Program-made: the position numbers and the translations under genes
Notes under the pieces: model-generated
What the model saw: the letters and a program-made list of their open reading frames with translations, nothing else
Databases searched by the model: none
Told to the model about the DNA's origin: nothing
Assembly (NCBI GenBank): GCA_018136815.1
Contig: CM030936.1
Location: forward strand, 3,920,474-3,984,473
Source: Isochrysis galbana
Lineage: Eukaryota; Haptophyta; Isochrysidales; Isochrysidaceae
Direction of reading: 5' to 3'
DNA: 64,000 bases
Shown here: positions 21,528 to 32,025 of the stretch, in pieces
Position numbering within the stretch: position 1 is the first letter of the stretch
How the letters are laid out: every line of letters begins with the position of its first letter

Positions 21528-22544
21528 GTCACCGGTGTGCACTCGCCGTGCCGCTCATAGAGACTTTAGGGCATGTGAAAGGCCACAGCCGATTCGGCGA
21601 CCAGCCCGCCCAGTGGAGAGGATGTACTCCGTGGCCGATCATAAGGCTGAGCCATGGAGCCCAACAGCTGTTGGGATTCGGTGATGCATCTAGCACCGTA
21701 GCATGTCGCCAGATCGCCCACCCATATTGCGGACGCACTCGGCGCGCTCGCCACGCTGTTTGTCAGCGTGGGCTAACGACTCCATCACGAAGCCAGGAAT
21801 GATTGCGAAGCCATCGCGAAGCCAGCTGCGAGCATGCTGAAGCCTGCCGGTGCAGCCGTCACACGCCGTCATTGACTAGGAGTTGATGGATGGCGATGGA
21901 CAGATTGATGTCACTCTACAAACAGGGTACAATGCTAGGGCGGTCAAGCACTCTACGGGGGAGGTCTAAGAAAAAATCCGGGTCTCGCATGAAAAGTCTT
22001 GAAGGTGTCGGCTACTCGCCACCAAGGGACAGTCACTAACTGGGACGCTGCTGACAATGACGCGATACGAAAACTTTCAAACTCTTGTCTGATCTCGACA
22101 ATTAGAATGTCAAGGTCGTATCGACATGCTCCAACACCAGTCAAGCCACCTGCTCTTCCAGGAGGAAGCTGAGGACTTGGAGCCTGAACACTCGTCGGAA
22201 CCACATTTGTGGCGAATCAACTCCCCAATCTGCCTATGTAGTGCACTGGGTGTTCCTCGCCAATATGGGGAGGGGGGGAGGGTGAGTGAGGGAAGTGTGG
22301 TAGTGTGCAAGCAGTTAGCGCACGTCGCGGGCGCGGCCATAGCTCATCAATTAGAGGTGCTTTTAGTTCTTATAGTCCGGCGTCAAGACGGACAGGCCAC
22401 CCAACGACACAGGAGGAGGGAGTAAGAGTAAGCATACCGCTGCCAGCGACGGCCAAAGCTACTAAGAGTAAGAGCTGTCTGGCTCTAGTCTAGAGTGTGT
22501 GCATGCACATACTTTGTACTACTTCATAGATGGCATCCAAGATG
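21528..22544. other. Intergenic, no gene seen
   Basis: No convincing coding sequence; the open frames are short and on opposing strands. A GGGGAGGGGGGGAGGG run lies near 22265. Confidence 0.45.
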
Positions 22545-22628
22545 GGAAATACGGTGGTGGAGCCTACGAATACGGCCAAATGCCAAATACGGATGTACTT
22601 GTATTTCGTATTTGGCCTCTAGCCAAAT
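22545..22628. repeat. Cluster of CAAATAC / GTATTTG motifs, left part
   Basis: Several copies of AAATACGG, GCCAAATAC and GTATTTGGCC in both orientations. It ends in TTGGCCTCTAGCCAAAT (22612-22628), which is also the left target-site copy of the SINE-like element that follows. The cluster resumes at 23661, so the two parts were one locus before the insertion. Confidence 0.6.
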
Positions 22629-23660
22629 CAACCTACTTTTTTATAAGTGGGGGTCAATGGTCAATGGGGGCCTCGCGCCCCCCTCTCTCCATTGCGGACA
22701 CCCACCTGGGTGGGCCCGTACAATCACAACCTCAGCCCCTGCCTTCTGACAGGGGCTGGGCATTCAACAATCTGTAATCTGTGACCCAGACCCCCAGTGG
22801 GCGCAGGCCGAGCGAGAGCCGCTCTCCCAGGCGCCCGCATGGGCCTGCTCTCGTACTGACTCCCCCCCACCCCCCACCCACCCCATCCCTGTTCGCCAGG
22901 CAGACAGGGGACTTTGGGCGGCACCCAGGGCCAGCGAGGCGAACGAGGGAGAGGTAGGGGGGGGCCAAGGGCTAAGCCCCAGCCTCCACTGCCCCCTGAG
23001 CTGCCCTGGCTGGCCCTATCTATGGGCGCCCTGAAAGACCTCTGAGAGCAGGCCGCCAGGCCGTGGTGCGCCGCATGGTGACGCGCCCCAGGGACAGAGG
23101 GGGAAGAGAGTGGAGCGAGGGAGAGGGGGGGATTTGCACCTCCCCCGATGGAGTGTGGTGAGAAACGAGACCCGTTTGCGTTAGCAAACGGGCGGAGAGG
23201 GACGAGGGACGGCTGGCGACAGGAGGACGATGATAGGAAGGGAGTGACTCAGCAAGACGTCTTGATATACCCCGGTGGCAGGTATCGCGGGGCGCAGTCG
23301 CTTATTTCTCGAGGACCGCTCGCGGCGCGAGCTGTCGAGGGCCGTTCTTCTTCATGACGAGAGGTTCCTCCCCCTCCCCCCCCCCACCCGTTGCTTTTTC
23401 CCGGAGAGTCGCCCGACGGAGTAGACGTAGGACGTAGGTCGGTCCGCCTCAATGGGTTTTCACTCATTTCAACTTGTGGGGAGTTAGAATGGGAGCCGGG
23501 GGCCTGCGAGGGGGGAGATTTGGAGGGGTGCATAGGCATAGGGGTATGCATCTGTGGCAACAGCACGCGCCAAGGTGTACGGGCAGGTGCGCTGAGGGCT
23601 GTCGTGTTAGTACCGGGCTAGTGAGAGTAGTGGTACTAATGCTCAGTTGTTTTATTATCA
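22629..23660 (+). mobile_element. SINE-like retroposon (copy 1) with 17-bp target-site duplication
   Basis: Bounded by TTGGCCTCTAGCCAAAT (22612-22628) and TTGGCCTCTGGCCAAAT (23661-23677), one mismatch. The 5' end is CAACCTACTTTTTTATAAG, then the GGGGGCCTCGCGCCCCC hairpin, a GC-rich body, and a second hairpin CCGTTTGCGTTAGCAAACGG near 23170-23189. The tail is GCTCAGTTGTTTTATTATCA. It shares about 670 bases with the copy at 35446. No coding capacity. Target-site duplication and T-rich 3' tail point to LINE-machinery retroposition. Confidence 0.8.
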
Positions 23661-23772
23661 TTGGCCTCTGGCCAAATACTTTGCAAATACATTCGAGGCC
23701 TATCACCTGGGACAGGCTTCAAATACAGGCAAATACATATGTATTTGGCCTCCGGCCAAATGCGGTGAATAT
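23661..23772. repeat. Cluster of CAAATAC / GTATTTG motifs, right part
   Basis: Continues the motif cluster interrupted by the SINE-like element: CCAAATAC, GCAAATAC, TCAAATAC, GCAAATAC, GTATTTGGCC and GGCCAAAT within 110 bases. The centre ATACATATGTAT and the end TTTGGCCTCCGGCCAAA are palindromic. Confidence 0.6.
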
Positions 23773-25085
23773 AGTATGGGTGCACCATTAAGAAAACAGG
23801 AGTGAAGAGCTTCTAAAGCTTTCTTGTCCTCCCGGGCTCCGCCCGGAAGGTTTCTTATCTCGAGTTTTTTTATCCCCGTCAAAGCCGCTGGGGGGTGGTT
23901 TCTTGTTTCTTATTGTCGTAGCGCTCACCTAGCGCCCCCCCCCCCCCCTCCACGGCCGACTGCCCCCCCCCCCCTCCCCTATCTTTCAACCCCCCCCCCC
24001 CCCCCTCTCCCCCCCCTCCCCCTCCCCCCCTCCCCCTCCCTCCCTCCCTCCCTCCCCCCCCCCCCCCCCGCATCTCTCTCTCCGCCCCCGCGCCCCCCCA
24101 CCCCCCCCACCGCCACCGCCCCGCGGAATGAGGTGTCGTTCCGTCAATTGTGGGGCATCAGTCAAATTGAGCGATCAAATGTCCATAGTTATGTATACAA
24201 CAATATTTTAAAATTCAAGGAAAGGCTAGGGCGCCGTGCGTGGGCATAACAACTTTTTTCTCTGCTTTTCCCCTAAGACTTACAGCCTAAGAGATATTTC
24301 TCACGGGGTACGTGTGACTTGCTTGCACCAATGTGCACGCCGTGCATGGGCACCAGCTCACCCGCGGAGACGCCGTGCGTGCGCATGCCAATTATTTTCC
24401 TCTGCGTTTCCTCTAAGGCCCACAACTACGTAAACGTGCAATATAATAAGTATAAGAGATATTTCTCACGGAGCACGTGTGAGATGACTTGCAATCATAT
24501 TGTGCACGCCGTGCATGGGCACGGCGCGATGTGCATCGGTCCCCCGCGGGGGCGCCGTGCGTGCGCATAGCAACTTCCATGAAGGTGCACGCCGTGCGTT
24601 CACTCTTTCCGCGAGAGAACTCTGGGCGCGGAGGGCGGGCGGGAACCCTGGGGACACCCCCCTGGGACCGGGAATTATTACTGTATACGTATACATGCAC
24701 ATAGTATGCATCTACATAAATATAAATATAGATGTGAAATCTTTATGTGCGGACTGCCCACCGACGTGCATAGACATAGACGGGCGCGTGAACTCGGCGC
24801 CAAACGACCTCGGCCGGGCGGCGAGCGGACTGTAGGTAAGCGGACTAAATGCCATAGGCGGTAGGCGGACCGGCTGCTACATGCGCGGCCCTGCCACCAC
24901 CCTGCCCAAGCCCCGCCAAGCCCCCCCCCTCCCCCCCCTCCCGGGGGGGGGGGGGTGTTTCTTAGGCGGGGTTTCTTAGCTGGGGGTCGAGCCTCAGGCT
25001 CGACCCCCAGTTTCTTAGCGAGTCGGCGGCCAAAATCATGTTAAGCTTTCTTAATGGTAGGGTTTCTTAATGGTGCACCCATACT
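23773..25085. mobile_element. Non-autonomous DNA transposon with 23-bp terminal inverted repeats
   Basis: Left end 23773-23795 (AGTATGGGTGCACCATTAAG...) and right end 25063-25085 are identical over 23 bases in inverted orientation. Inside are C-run arrays (23935-24080), imperfect tandem repeats built on GCACGCCGTGCRTG with AGATATTTCTCACGG (24230-24600), C/G runs (24925-24955) and a perfect 31-base palindrome at 24980-25010. There is no transposase. A related end (AGTATGGGTGCACCATTATG) stands alone near 62658. No clear target-site duplication was identified. Confidence 0.8.
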
Positions 25086-25310
25086 GTACGTATTTCCCAT
25101 TTCCATTTAGGGTAGCACTGTACTTACTCGTGGAGTACTCGAAAGGCCAAATCATTCCTCGTTTTCGCGCTCGCGGAAATTACTTGAGAGTGGAGAGATT
25201 TGGAAGGAGAGAAAAAGGGAAGAAGAAAAGCGGAGGGCGAGAAGCGAGGGGGGACGCGAGGGGTCAGGGACGAGAGTGCCGCCCTCCCCGCCGCCTCGCA
25301 GCCGTCCGCG

Positions 25311-26342
25311 ATGGCCGCGCTCACGCTGCTGCTTGCCAGCTGTGTGGCGTTCGCTCCTTCCCGCTCTCCCTCGTGCCCCCAGCCTTTTATGCACTCCACC
25401 TCCTCCTCCAGGCTGCTCGTGCAGCCAGAGAGCAAGGCAGAGGGCTTCGCTGGTGCGATGGCGGCCGACCCGCCACTCGGACGGCCCGATGGGCTGCCGC
25501 GCTTCTCGTGGGCGACCGTCGCGATCTTCGCGCTCAATCCAGCCGCATTTCTGGCGCTGCCCCTCGTCGCCGTCACCGCCTTCAAGTTCAACGTACTCGG
25601 CGCCAAGTGGGCAGTCGACCGCGCGGCGCTGCAGCTTGGCGCTGTCTTCACTGCGCCCGTGCTCGCGCTCACGCTCATGCCGCTCGAACGGCTTCCCGGT
25701 CTGAGCTCGCTGGTGGAAGTGTCGCGTGCATCGAAGACCATCTGCCTCTACGCATTCGGCTCGCGCCTGGTTCCGCTCCGCGCCTCGGCCGCCGCTCTCG
25801 TTCTGGCGAGCTCAGCCGCGCTGTTTGAGGAGCTCGCCTTCCGTGGTACGATGATGGGCGGGATCGAGGCGCTTGCGACCCGAGTTATGCCAGCGCGGGC
25901 GTCCGCTGTCTTCGCCCTGGCCGCGCAGGCGGTCGTCTTCGGCCGGCTCCATTCGTACACCAATTCGGCCTCCTATTTCATTGCGGCGACCATCGCGGGT
26001 GCCGCATTCGGCGGCGCGTACCTTTGCTCTCGCAACCTTGCGGTGCCCATCGTGATGCACTTCATTGTGGACATGGTCTCATTTGCCGTTTGCCATGTGC
26101 AGGTGGCGCGTTCTCGCAGGGAAGACCAGATTGCGCTGGTAAATGACCCCTCGCCGATTGCTGCAGCACTGCGGCGGGCCACCGGAACGCCGCTTTCGGC
26201 CGATGTGCGCACAAGCAGCGCTGAGGGGTCGCGTGGCGCAGATATGATTGAGGCCGACGCCATCGCTGCGGAGGCGGGCGAGGCGCAGCCGTTCTTCGGA
26301 TCTTCCCTCGATACGCCCAGCGGCGACCCTCCTGGAGCGTGA
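25311..26342 (+). CDS. Plastid-targeted CPBP intramembrane metalloprotease
   Basis: CPBP (Abi/CAAX-protease-like) membrane metalloprotease, probably in plastid membranes. ATG 25311, 343 residues, no intron. N-terminus MAALTLLLASCVAFAPSRS is a signal peptide ending in a VAFAP motif of the phenylalanine-containing kind used for import into complex plastids. Several hydrophobic segments follow. The three CPBP motifs are present: E173-E174-x-x-x-R178 (FEELAFRG), F210-x-x-x-H214 (FGRLH) and H250-x-x-x-D254 (HFIVD), giving the two glutamates and two histidines thought to bind zinc. The last 80 or so residues are a polar tail. The upstream region is purine-rich on the sense strand (25190-25270). The substrate cannot be told from sequence. 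Confidence 0.9.
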   Translation: MAALTLLLASCVAFAPSRSPSCPQPFMHSTSSSRLLVQPESKAEGFAGAMAADPPLGRPDGLPRFSWATVAIFALNPAAFLALPLVAVTAFKFNVLGAKWAVDRAALQLGAVFTAPVLALTLMPLERLPGLSSLVEVSRASKTICLYAFGSRLVPLRASAAALVLASSAALFEELAFRGTMMGGIEALATRVMPARASAVFALAAQAVVFGRLHSYTNSASYFIAATIAGAAFGGAYLCSRNLAVPIVMHFIVDMVSFAVCHVQVARSRREDQIALVNDPSPIAAALRRATGTPLSADVRTSSAEGSRGADMIEADAIAAEAGEAQPFFGSSLDTPSGDPPGA

Positions 26343-26661
26343 AGGAGAATGGGTGTGTTTGGAGCGAGCCTGCGGATTCAGACCCACAAGATGTGGTGGT
26401 CCTTAGGCAGGCAGTTTTGCATCGTCTCAGCTCTCCACGCCAAGGTGTGGCAAGCTAGCCGGATATTGGCAAGCGGGATGGTGGACCACTGGCTTTTCAG
26501 AAAAAAGGCAAAAGAGGTTCCCCTCGCCCGCCTCGCTCTGCTCCTCTACGTGGAGACTTGAACTGGCTGTTCCCGCCCTACGCCTTGCTTTGAGTTGACT
26601 ATCGTGTTGCGACCCAACGCCTCGCACGGCACATTTTCTGGTTGCTAACTCAATGCGATTC
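26343..26661. other. Intergenic, no gene seen
   Basis: 3' flank of the protease gene. No coding signal or repeat recognised. Confidence 0.45.
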
Positions 26662-27020
26662 TTATAGTGTGCAAAAAGCTAGCAGTATTAAGTTCGCCGC
26701 GCACTCAGCGATGGTAGCCCCTGCTAGAGCAACGCAGCCGGCGTCGCTCGGCCAGTACTTTCGACTTTCACTTCCTTCAGTATTGCCCGGTGTATTCTCT
26801 TGATCTTGACTCTTGATTCGCCCTATCGTAAACTTCATCGCGCGCTCCCTGTCTATTGCTCCCTCGGGCTCTGCAAGGGTCCTTGCAGGGCCTGTGGGGA
26901 CATCTTCATCCGCGCCTTCACCTGCGCCTGCGTGCAGCGTATCGGCCAGCGGCTCATCGGTGCAGGTGTGCAGGTGCAGGTCCGCAGGGCCCATATTCCC
27001 AGTTGCGTAATGCTTTCTTA
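26662..27020 (-). mobile_element. 5' fragment of a second DUF7869-like element
   Basis: The minus-strand frame at 26662-26994 contains LADTLHAGAGEGADEDVPTG, matching the start of the large ORF at 30361 (PHADAGEDAGEDVPAGPAET). At DNA level, about 130 bases at 26860-27005 match 30285-30405 in the same orientation, including GGCCAGCGGCTCA and ATATTCCCAGTTG. Only the 5' part is kept, and the sequence then diverges. Confidence 0.65.
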
Positions 27021-27254
27021 TTTAGTGCATTAGGCTGCGGCTAGTGGCATATAGCGGCACTAATATTCAGTTGGTTTATCATTCTTATAAGAATATTCTT
27101 GAAGATGTCTATTACTCTGCTAGGTGCTAGGTGCACTCCCCTCCCCCCTTCCCGGGGCCTCCGTTCGACATCGCCCCCCTGCCCCTCCTCCGCTCCCCTT
27201 TCCGCTCCCCCCCCTTTCCTTTGTCTTCGGTTTCGGGGCGTCGGCCCATGTGCT
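27021..27254. other. Low-complexity spacer with a SINE-like 3' tail
   Basis: The text around 27040-27083 (CTAGTGG...CACTAATATTCAGTTGGTTTATC) matches the 3' tail of the SINE-like copy ending at 23660, so a heavily 5'-truncated copy may lie here. C-rich DNA follows at 27135-27235. Confidence 0.4.
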
Positions 27255-30200
27255 CTATTTTGGGCCTAGTTTTGGGGGGGGGGGGGGGCGGTTTATCATT
27301 ATTCTTATACTTATACCAATGATATACCAAGTCCATAGTAGGTGTTGGCCCAAAATCTTAAGGTGTTGCCTTTTTTTTCCAACGGCTAACAAGGGGCCGC
27401 GCTTAGTGCCGCGATGCGAAGGCGAAGGCGGGCCCCAGCAAAACGCCGGGCCGTCGAACTCTTCGTTGAAGTAAGGGAAGCTGCGTTTCAGGGAAGGATC
27501 CAGTAGCAGAATGGTGTCCGGAATGCGGTCGATCTCTCGCTGCCATCGAGCAACGAAGTCAGCCGAGCCATAATTGAGTGCGCCCACAGAGTATGAGGCG
27601 AACTTCGCGATGGTACCCATGATGCCCTTGTCCGTCGCCCAATCCTTCTTCGGGGTCACCTCGGCCAAACGAGGAGGTGTGGACGGGATAGACTTGATGA
27701 TAAGAGAACCCCTGCCCGTCTCGGGCAAGTAGGCGTCCGTCGAATGCTGCCGATACATCAGACGCGGAAGTTCGCCGTGCTGGTGCGACGGTGCGACAAG
27801 GAAGTCGTGCATACCCCTGAAGACGCCACCTGCACCTGCATCTGCACCGCCCTGGCCCGTGAAGCGCTTGAATGGATGCAGGCCCATCTCATCTTTCGCC
27901 CACGAGCTGAAGTCGAAGAGGCAGGGAAGGACCTCGGCTTTTCCGGCCAGATAGTCAGGAGTACGGGCAACGGAATCGTCGATGAGCTTCATCATGTCCT
28001 CCACGAAGAGGATCTCACGGCCGCGCAAGCCCCTAGTCACGACGCCGAAGATCTGGTCGATCACCACGTGCGTGTGGCCCACGTCGAGGAAGAAGACGCG
28101 CACGCGACGACACCGACCGGTCGCCACAAGCCAGGCCGCCATCGCGAAGGTGGTGCTGTTCTTGCAGTCCCCCGTGGTGTTGTCTAGCTGAATGTGCATC
28201 TCCTGCGGCCAGAAGCCATAGTGGTCACGCATCCTGCACATGATTGTCCACAAGCAGGTCCACGTCGAATTCGCACCACCGTTCTGCGACTCGTGGATGA
28301 GGAATGGCGTGAAGGCGTAGCCGTACGAATAGACGCCCATGAGCTTGAGTTTGAAGAAGTCGCACTTGCTGAGGGACTTGTGCCGTCGGCCGAGGAATTT
28401 CGGGAGCTCAAAGTTCTTCTGCGTCGCGCCGTCGACAATGAAGGTCCAAATGAAGCGCGGCCTGAGGATGGCTCTGAGCCCGGCGTCGTCGAGAACGCAC
28501 CGCTCGACGTTCATGGCTTGCTTGTGACGAAACAGGCTTTCTGCTGCGAAAGCCCTTTCCTTAGCTGCGTCACGACCAGCATGCCCCTCGTGCGGGCGAT
28601 GATGATGTCGAGCCTCTTGCATTCGTCGCACTTGGAGTAGGTGAGAGCCTTCTTTTCCTTCAGACGCTTTTCCGCCTTCCAAACTGTCTTGAGCATTTGC
28701 ATACTACCGATGACCCCCACAGTTGAATCCTTGAAGTGCTCCTTGCAGTGCTCCCACTTGATCTTCCAGGTGGACTTGTTCACGTGCGTGATGCGGTTCT
28801 GTTCGCATGCTCCAGGTGCTCGTGAAGTTGAAGAAGGATCTCCAGGTTGCTGCTCACCCTGATCCATCACTTGGCGGACGTAGGCGGCAAGCAGCCTGGT
28901 GTGATTGTGCTGTTTGGACACCTGGTTGGACCCGACAAACTGCTCTGGTATCTCAAGATCCCCCGGCACGCCGGCGACGGTCTCCACCACTGCCTTCACC
29001 CGCTTGAAGGCGCTCGCCGAGCAGCCGTACAGAACTGCAGTACTGTGCACGCACAGGCTCACGCTGCTAGCAACACCCAAGGGTACGATGACTTCGGTGA
29101 ACCCGTTCTTGGAGCGGTCATAAGCAGGCCGCAGAATGCCTTCGAGGACCCGTGTCGGGCTGCCGCCCATCTTGAGCATCTGCATGTTGAAGTGATGCCT
29201 GCAGCTCAGCACGTTGAGGACCGACAAGCCTGCCAAGCAGTCGCCATTGCTGCAGCTGGACGGGCACAGATAGGTCAGGGCAGCTTCGATCGACGACGAC
29301 GCCGTGTTATCCTTGAGTTGTGTGGAAGAGCCCTGCCCAGGAAAGGCAAACTCCGCAGACCACAGACTAGACGAGTTTGACTGCCACCTGCGCAGTGCAC
29401 GCCACGACTCCTTCGTGACGATTCGGCGCGAACTGTGCAGATGCACTTTCCGACTATCCGGACAAGGGGTGAGACGAGAAACGTCTTGAAGAACGGGGGG
29501 AACGGTTGACCTCTCAGCCCAGACTTCATCCCCTTCTCCCATGCCCACTTCCTGCTCTGATTCGCAGGGTGAGCACTCTGCAAAGCAGTCTTGTGAAGGT
29601 GCAGCAGACACGTCTGCGGACGGCGGCGGGCTTTGGAGAGCAACAAGCTGGCACGAGACAAGAGCAGACCGGGCTGCAAGCCAAGTTACCGAAGCATCTA
29701 TGGCCTTCCTTTTGCGCCGACGCTCGCTGCTCATAAGGTTTGAGATTATCGGAGCACGTGCACTCGTCCCGCTGCCACTGCAGCTCGACGCAGGCGTTGG
29801 CACACCTGCAGCAGCACATGCATCCATGCCACCGCTCGTGCAGGCGTCTCGATCGGCGTCCGCTATGCGCATTCCGCCCTCCCCGTTCATCGACGGCGTT
29901 TCTGCGCCACTGCTGAAGTCGGGCGTGCAAAGGGCCACCTCTGCTGCCCCGGCAGCATCCGGGCCGTTCGTCGCTGCAGCACTCTCGCAAGCTGCACCAC
30001 TCCCGCAACACTGGGAATGCGTGACGCTAAGCCTTCGCCTTCTGAAGGAGCCCAGCCGGAGAGCGCCTGACTCACCACTGGTTGCCAAATCTGCGACACC
30101 ACTGACTTCGGGCGCTCGACTGGCGACCTCTACGGCCTCAGCAGCATCCTCGCAGTTTGCCGCTGCAGCACTCCAGCAACCCCGGGAGTGCGCAACGCTA

Positions 30201-30361
30201 CCCCTTCGCCGTCTGAAGGAGCCTAGGCCCGAGACATGACCATTAATGCAAGCCGGGGCGCTCAGATGACCCGCCCGCCCGCCCCCGGGCTCTGCCGGGG
30301 TCTCTGCAGGGCCTGCTGGGACATCTTCACCTGCGTCTTCACCTGCGTCGGCGTGCGGCAT
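27255..30361 (-). mobile_element. DUF7869-like transposon-associated protein, frame interrupted
   Basis: Two overlapping minus-strand frames, 30361-28511 (616 residues, ATG start) and 28682-27255, look like one former protein of about 1,050 residues with a frameshift, or an unplaced splice, near 28520-28600. Part 1 has an internal duplication (SFRRRRGSVAHSRGC / SFRRRRLSVTHSQCC, about 45 residues each), a Cys/His cluster (CPSSCSNGDC) and CDECKRLDIIIART. Part 2 has WTFIVDGATQKNFELPKFLG, IQLDNTTGDCKNSTTFAMAA and FFLDVGHTHVVIDQIFGVVT. The LDN...KN and VGHTHxxIDQ motifs are those of the DUF7869 proteins that are multi-copy in many protists and animals. The spaced Asp residues would suit an RNase-H-like nuclease (inference). 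A second 5' copy next door supports mobility. Terminal repeats were not found. Confidence 0.7.
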
Positions 30362-30405
30362 CGGCCAGCGGCTCAGTGCAGCCGCCGATATTCCCAGTTG
30401 TAATT

Positions 30406-31269
30406 ATTTTTTATTATAGGTGGGTTGAATGTGATTCCAAAGTCCCACTACCTAGAACCCGTTGCACTTCTACTTGCGTGCGTCGGTCACGCCAACGTTG
30501 TGCGATGGCCATCACTTTGTACTTTTATTGCACTTCGTACAAGAGTGAATGAGCGTCGTCAATGCTTCAATTGTCACTTGTGTAACACCACAACTAGCAG
30601 GCATGTGCAGGGACAGTTTCAAGGTCGATGAGAGAATGATAGACGATGCTACCGAGAGCGACGCCAAGGCGCATTGAACATACAGTTGTTGATCCTACAG
30701 CTGTATCGCATGTAAGCTTGCGCATGTTGCGCTTCGTGTCCCTCGTCTAGGCCACAGCGTACAGCGTGCGGGAGCACATGGCTTGGGCGGCCAGGTGAGG
30801 ACGTATGCAAGCAATCGACGAGGCGGCCGTGACGCATGATTGGCCGAATGGTGCCAACCAACTCCCATCTCAAATGTCAAATGTGTCGCCTGTGGTGCGC
30901 CCGTTGAAGAAACCCTCTGCAAGAGATGAGCTCAAGAGTGCATGGCGCAGCGTGAATCGAAGTCCGGGTTCTGCATATTGCGCTCAACCGTGTTGTTGAA
31001 AGCAGGCGGAGGCGATGCATATCGTGGCACTCGGCTCACCATGCGCCGCCCCATGCTCCTCTGCGACGGAGATTGACTCCGGCCTTGGATTCATAGCTAG
31101 CGGCTGTGACGAAGCCGCACTAATTCATTGCAGCTCAGCCACTGCCTGCGCCCCACAATGAACTCCAACTTTGGTGATTGCACTGCCCCCTCCCCCTCTC
31201 TCTCCCACCCCTCTCCTCCTTCCTCTGCCCCCTTCCCCCATCCCCGCGACTCAATGGCCTCACAGAATC
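30406..31269. other. Intergenic, no gene seen
   Basis: No supported coding sequence. The last 100 bases before 31270 are pyrimidine-rich and form the 3' flank of the RBX1-like gene. Confidence 0.45.
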
Positions 31270-32025
31270 TCAAGAGGAGTCATTGTACATCGCGATCTTT
31301 TCGATCTTGGCAAACTCCCACTCCCGATTGCACAGAGGGCACACAGACCGTGTCTTGAGCCAGCGAGAAATACAGTCCAGGTGGAACACGTGCCCGCAGC
31401 ATCCCCATGCGATACTGTAACCAGCATCATCGGCAAGGCCAGGATCTGCGTGGGAAAGGGCGGGAAGGCGATGAGCGCTGTGAACGACGCAACACACGCA
31501 AGCCAAGTGAGGCGGTTGGGGCGGTCGCGACTCACTGGCTTGCGCCTCAATCGATGGTTCGTAAAGCTTATTGCGGCAAATGGCGCACGTATCTGCGGAC
31601 AGGAGTAACCAGCAGCCGAGATGAGGTCAGCGAAGTGCTCTTTGGACTCGTGAGTTGTGGCGAGTTCCAGAGGCGTGGCTCGGGCGTAGCGGTGTTGCAG
31701 ACCTGTGCAGATATCCCACGACCAGAATGTGACAGCATTCCTACGTGGAGAAGCCGGGTTGTTGCGGGAGGAGAGGAGTTCAGATGGGCCGGGGAGAGAT
31801 GAGGGAGAGGAGGAGGGGGGGAGCGAGCAGCAGGTGCCGCGAGGGGGGAGGGGGGGGGCGGAGCGGGGAAAGGGGGGGGAAAGGGGGGGGGGGGGGAACG
31901 AGGACTCATGGAGTGGGCGGTCTGTTGTGAGCGGCCCGCGCCCTTGCGCACCACTTCTTCACAACAAAGCGCGGCCCCGTCTTCTCCTCCGTCTGGTCGA
32001 CCTCCATGCTTGTCTCCTCGGCCAT
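31270..32025 (-). CDS. RBX1: RBX1-like RING protein of cullin-RING ubiquitin ligases, two-zinc variant
   Basis: RBX1 docks E2 enzymes on cullins. Inferred minus-strand exons are 31952-32025, 31703-31740, 31536-31592 and 31270-31445 (345 bases, 114 residues; human RBX1 has 108). All introns are GT-AG and the phases agree. The N-terminal cullin-binding strand is FVVKKWNAVTFWSWDI (human FEVKKWNAVALWAWDI). The RING is CAIC (40-43), then WGCCGHVFHLDCISRWLKTR and VCPLCNREWEF. Odd: the three cysteines that in RBX1 hold a third zinc (LCIEC and the later EEC) are absent, replaced by YEPSIEAQ and DDAGYS. The aspartate that is usually the last RING ligand (CPLD) is Cys95. This leaves a plain eight-ligand RING-H2 (C40, C43, C73, H75, H78, C81, C92, C95). 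RBX2 is less likely because ISRWLKTR...NREWEF is RBX1-type. Confidence 0.9.

Noticed and set aside
26855-30405. Direct repeats flanking the DUF7869-like element, first read as LTRs
   Set aside because: Both copies encode the same N-terminal protein segment in frame, and there is no tRNA primer site or polypurine tract. They are better explained as two elements in tandem.
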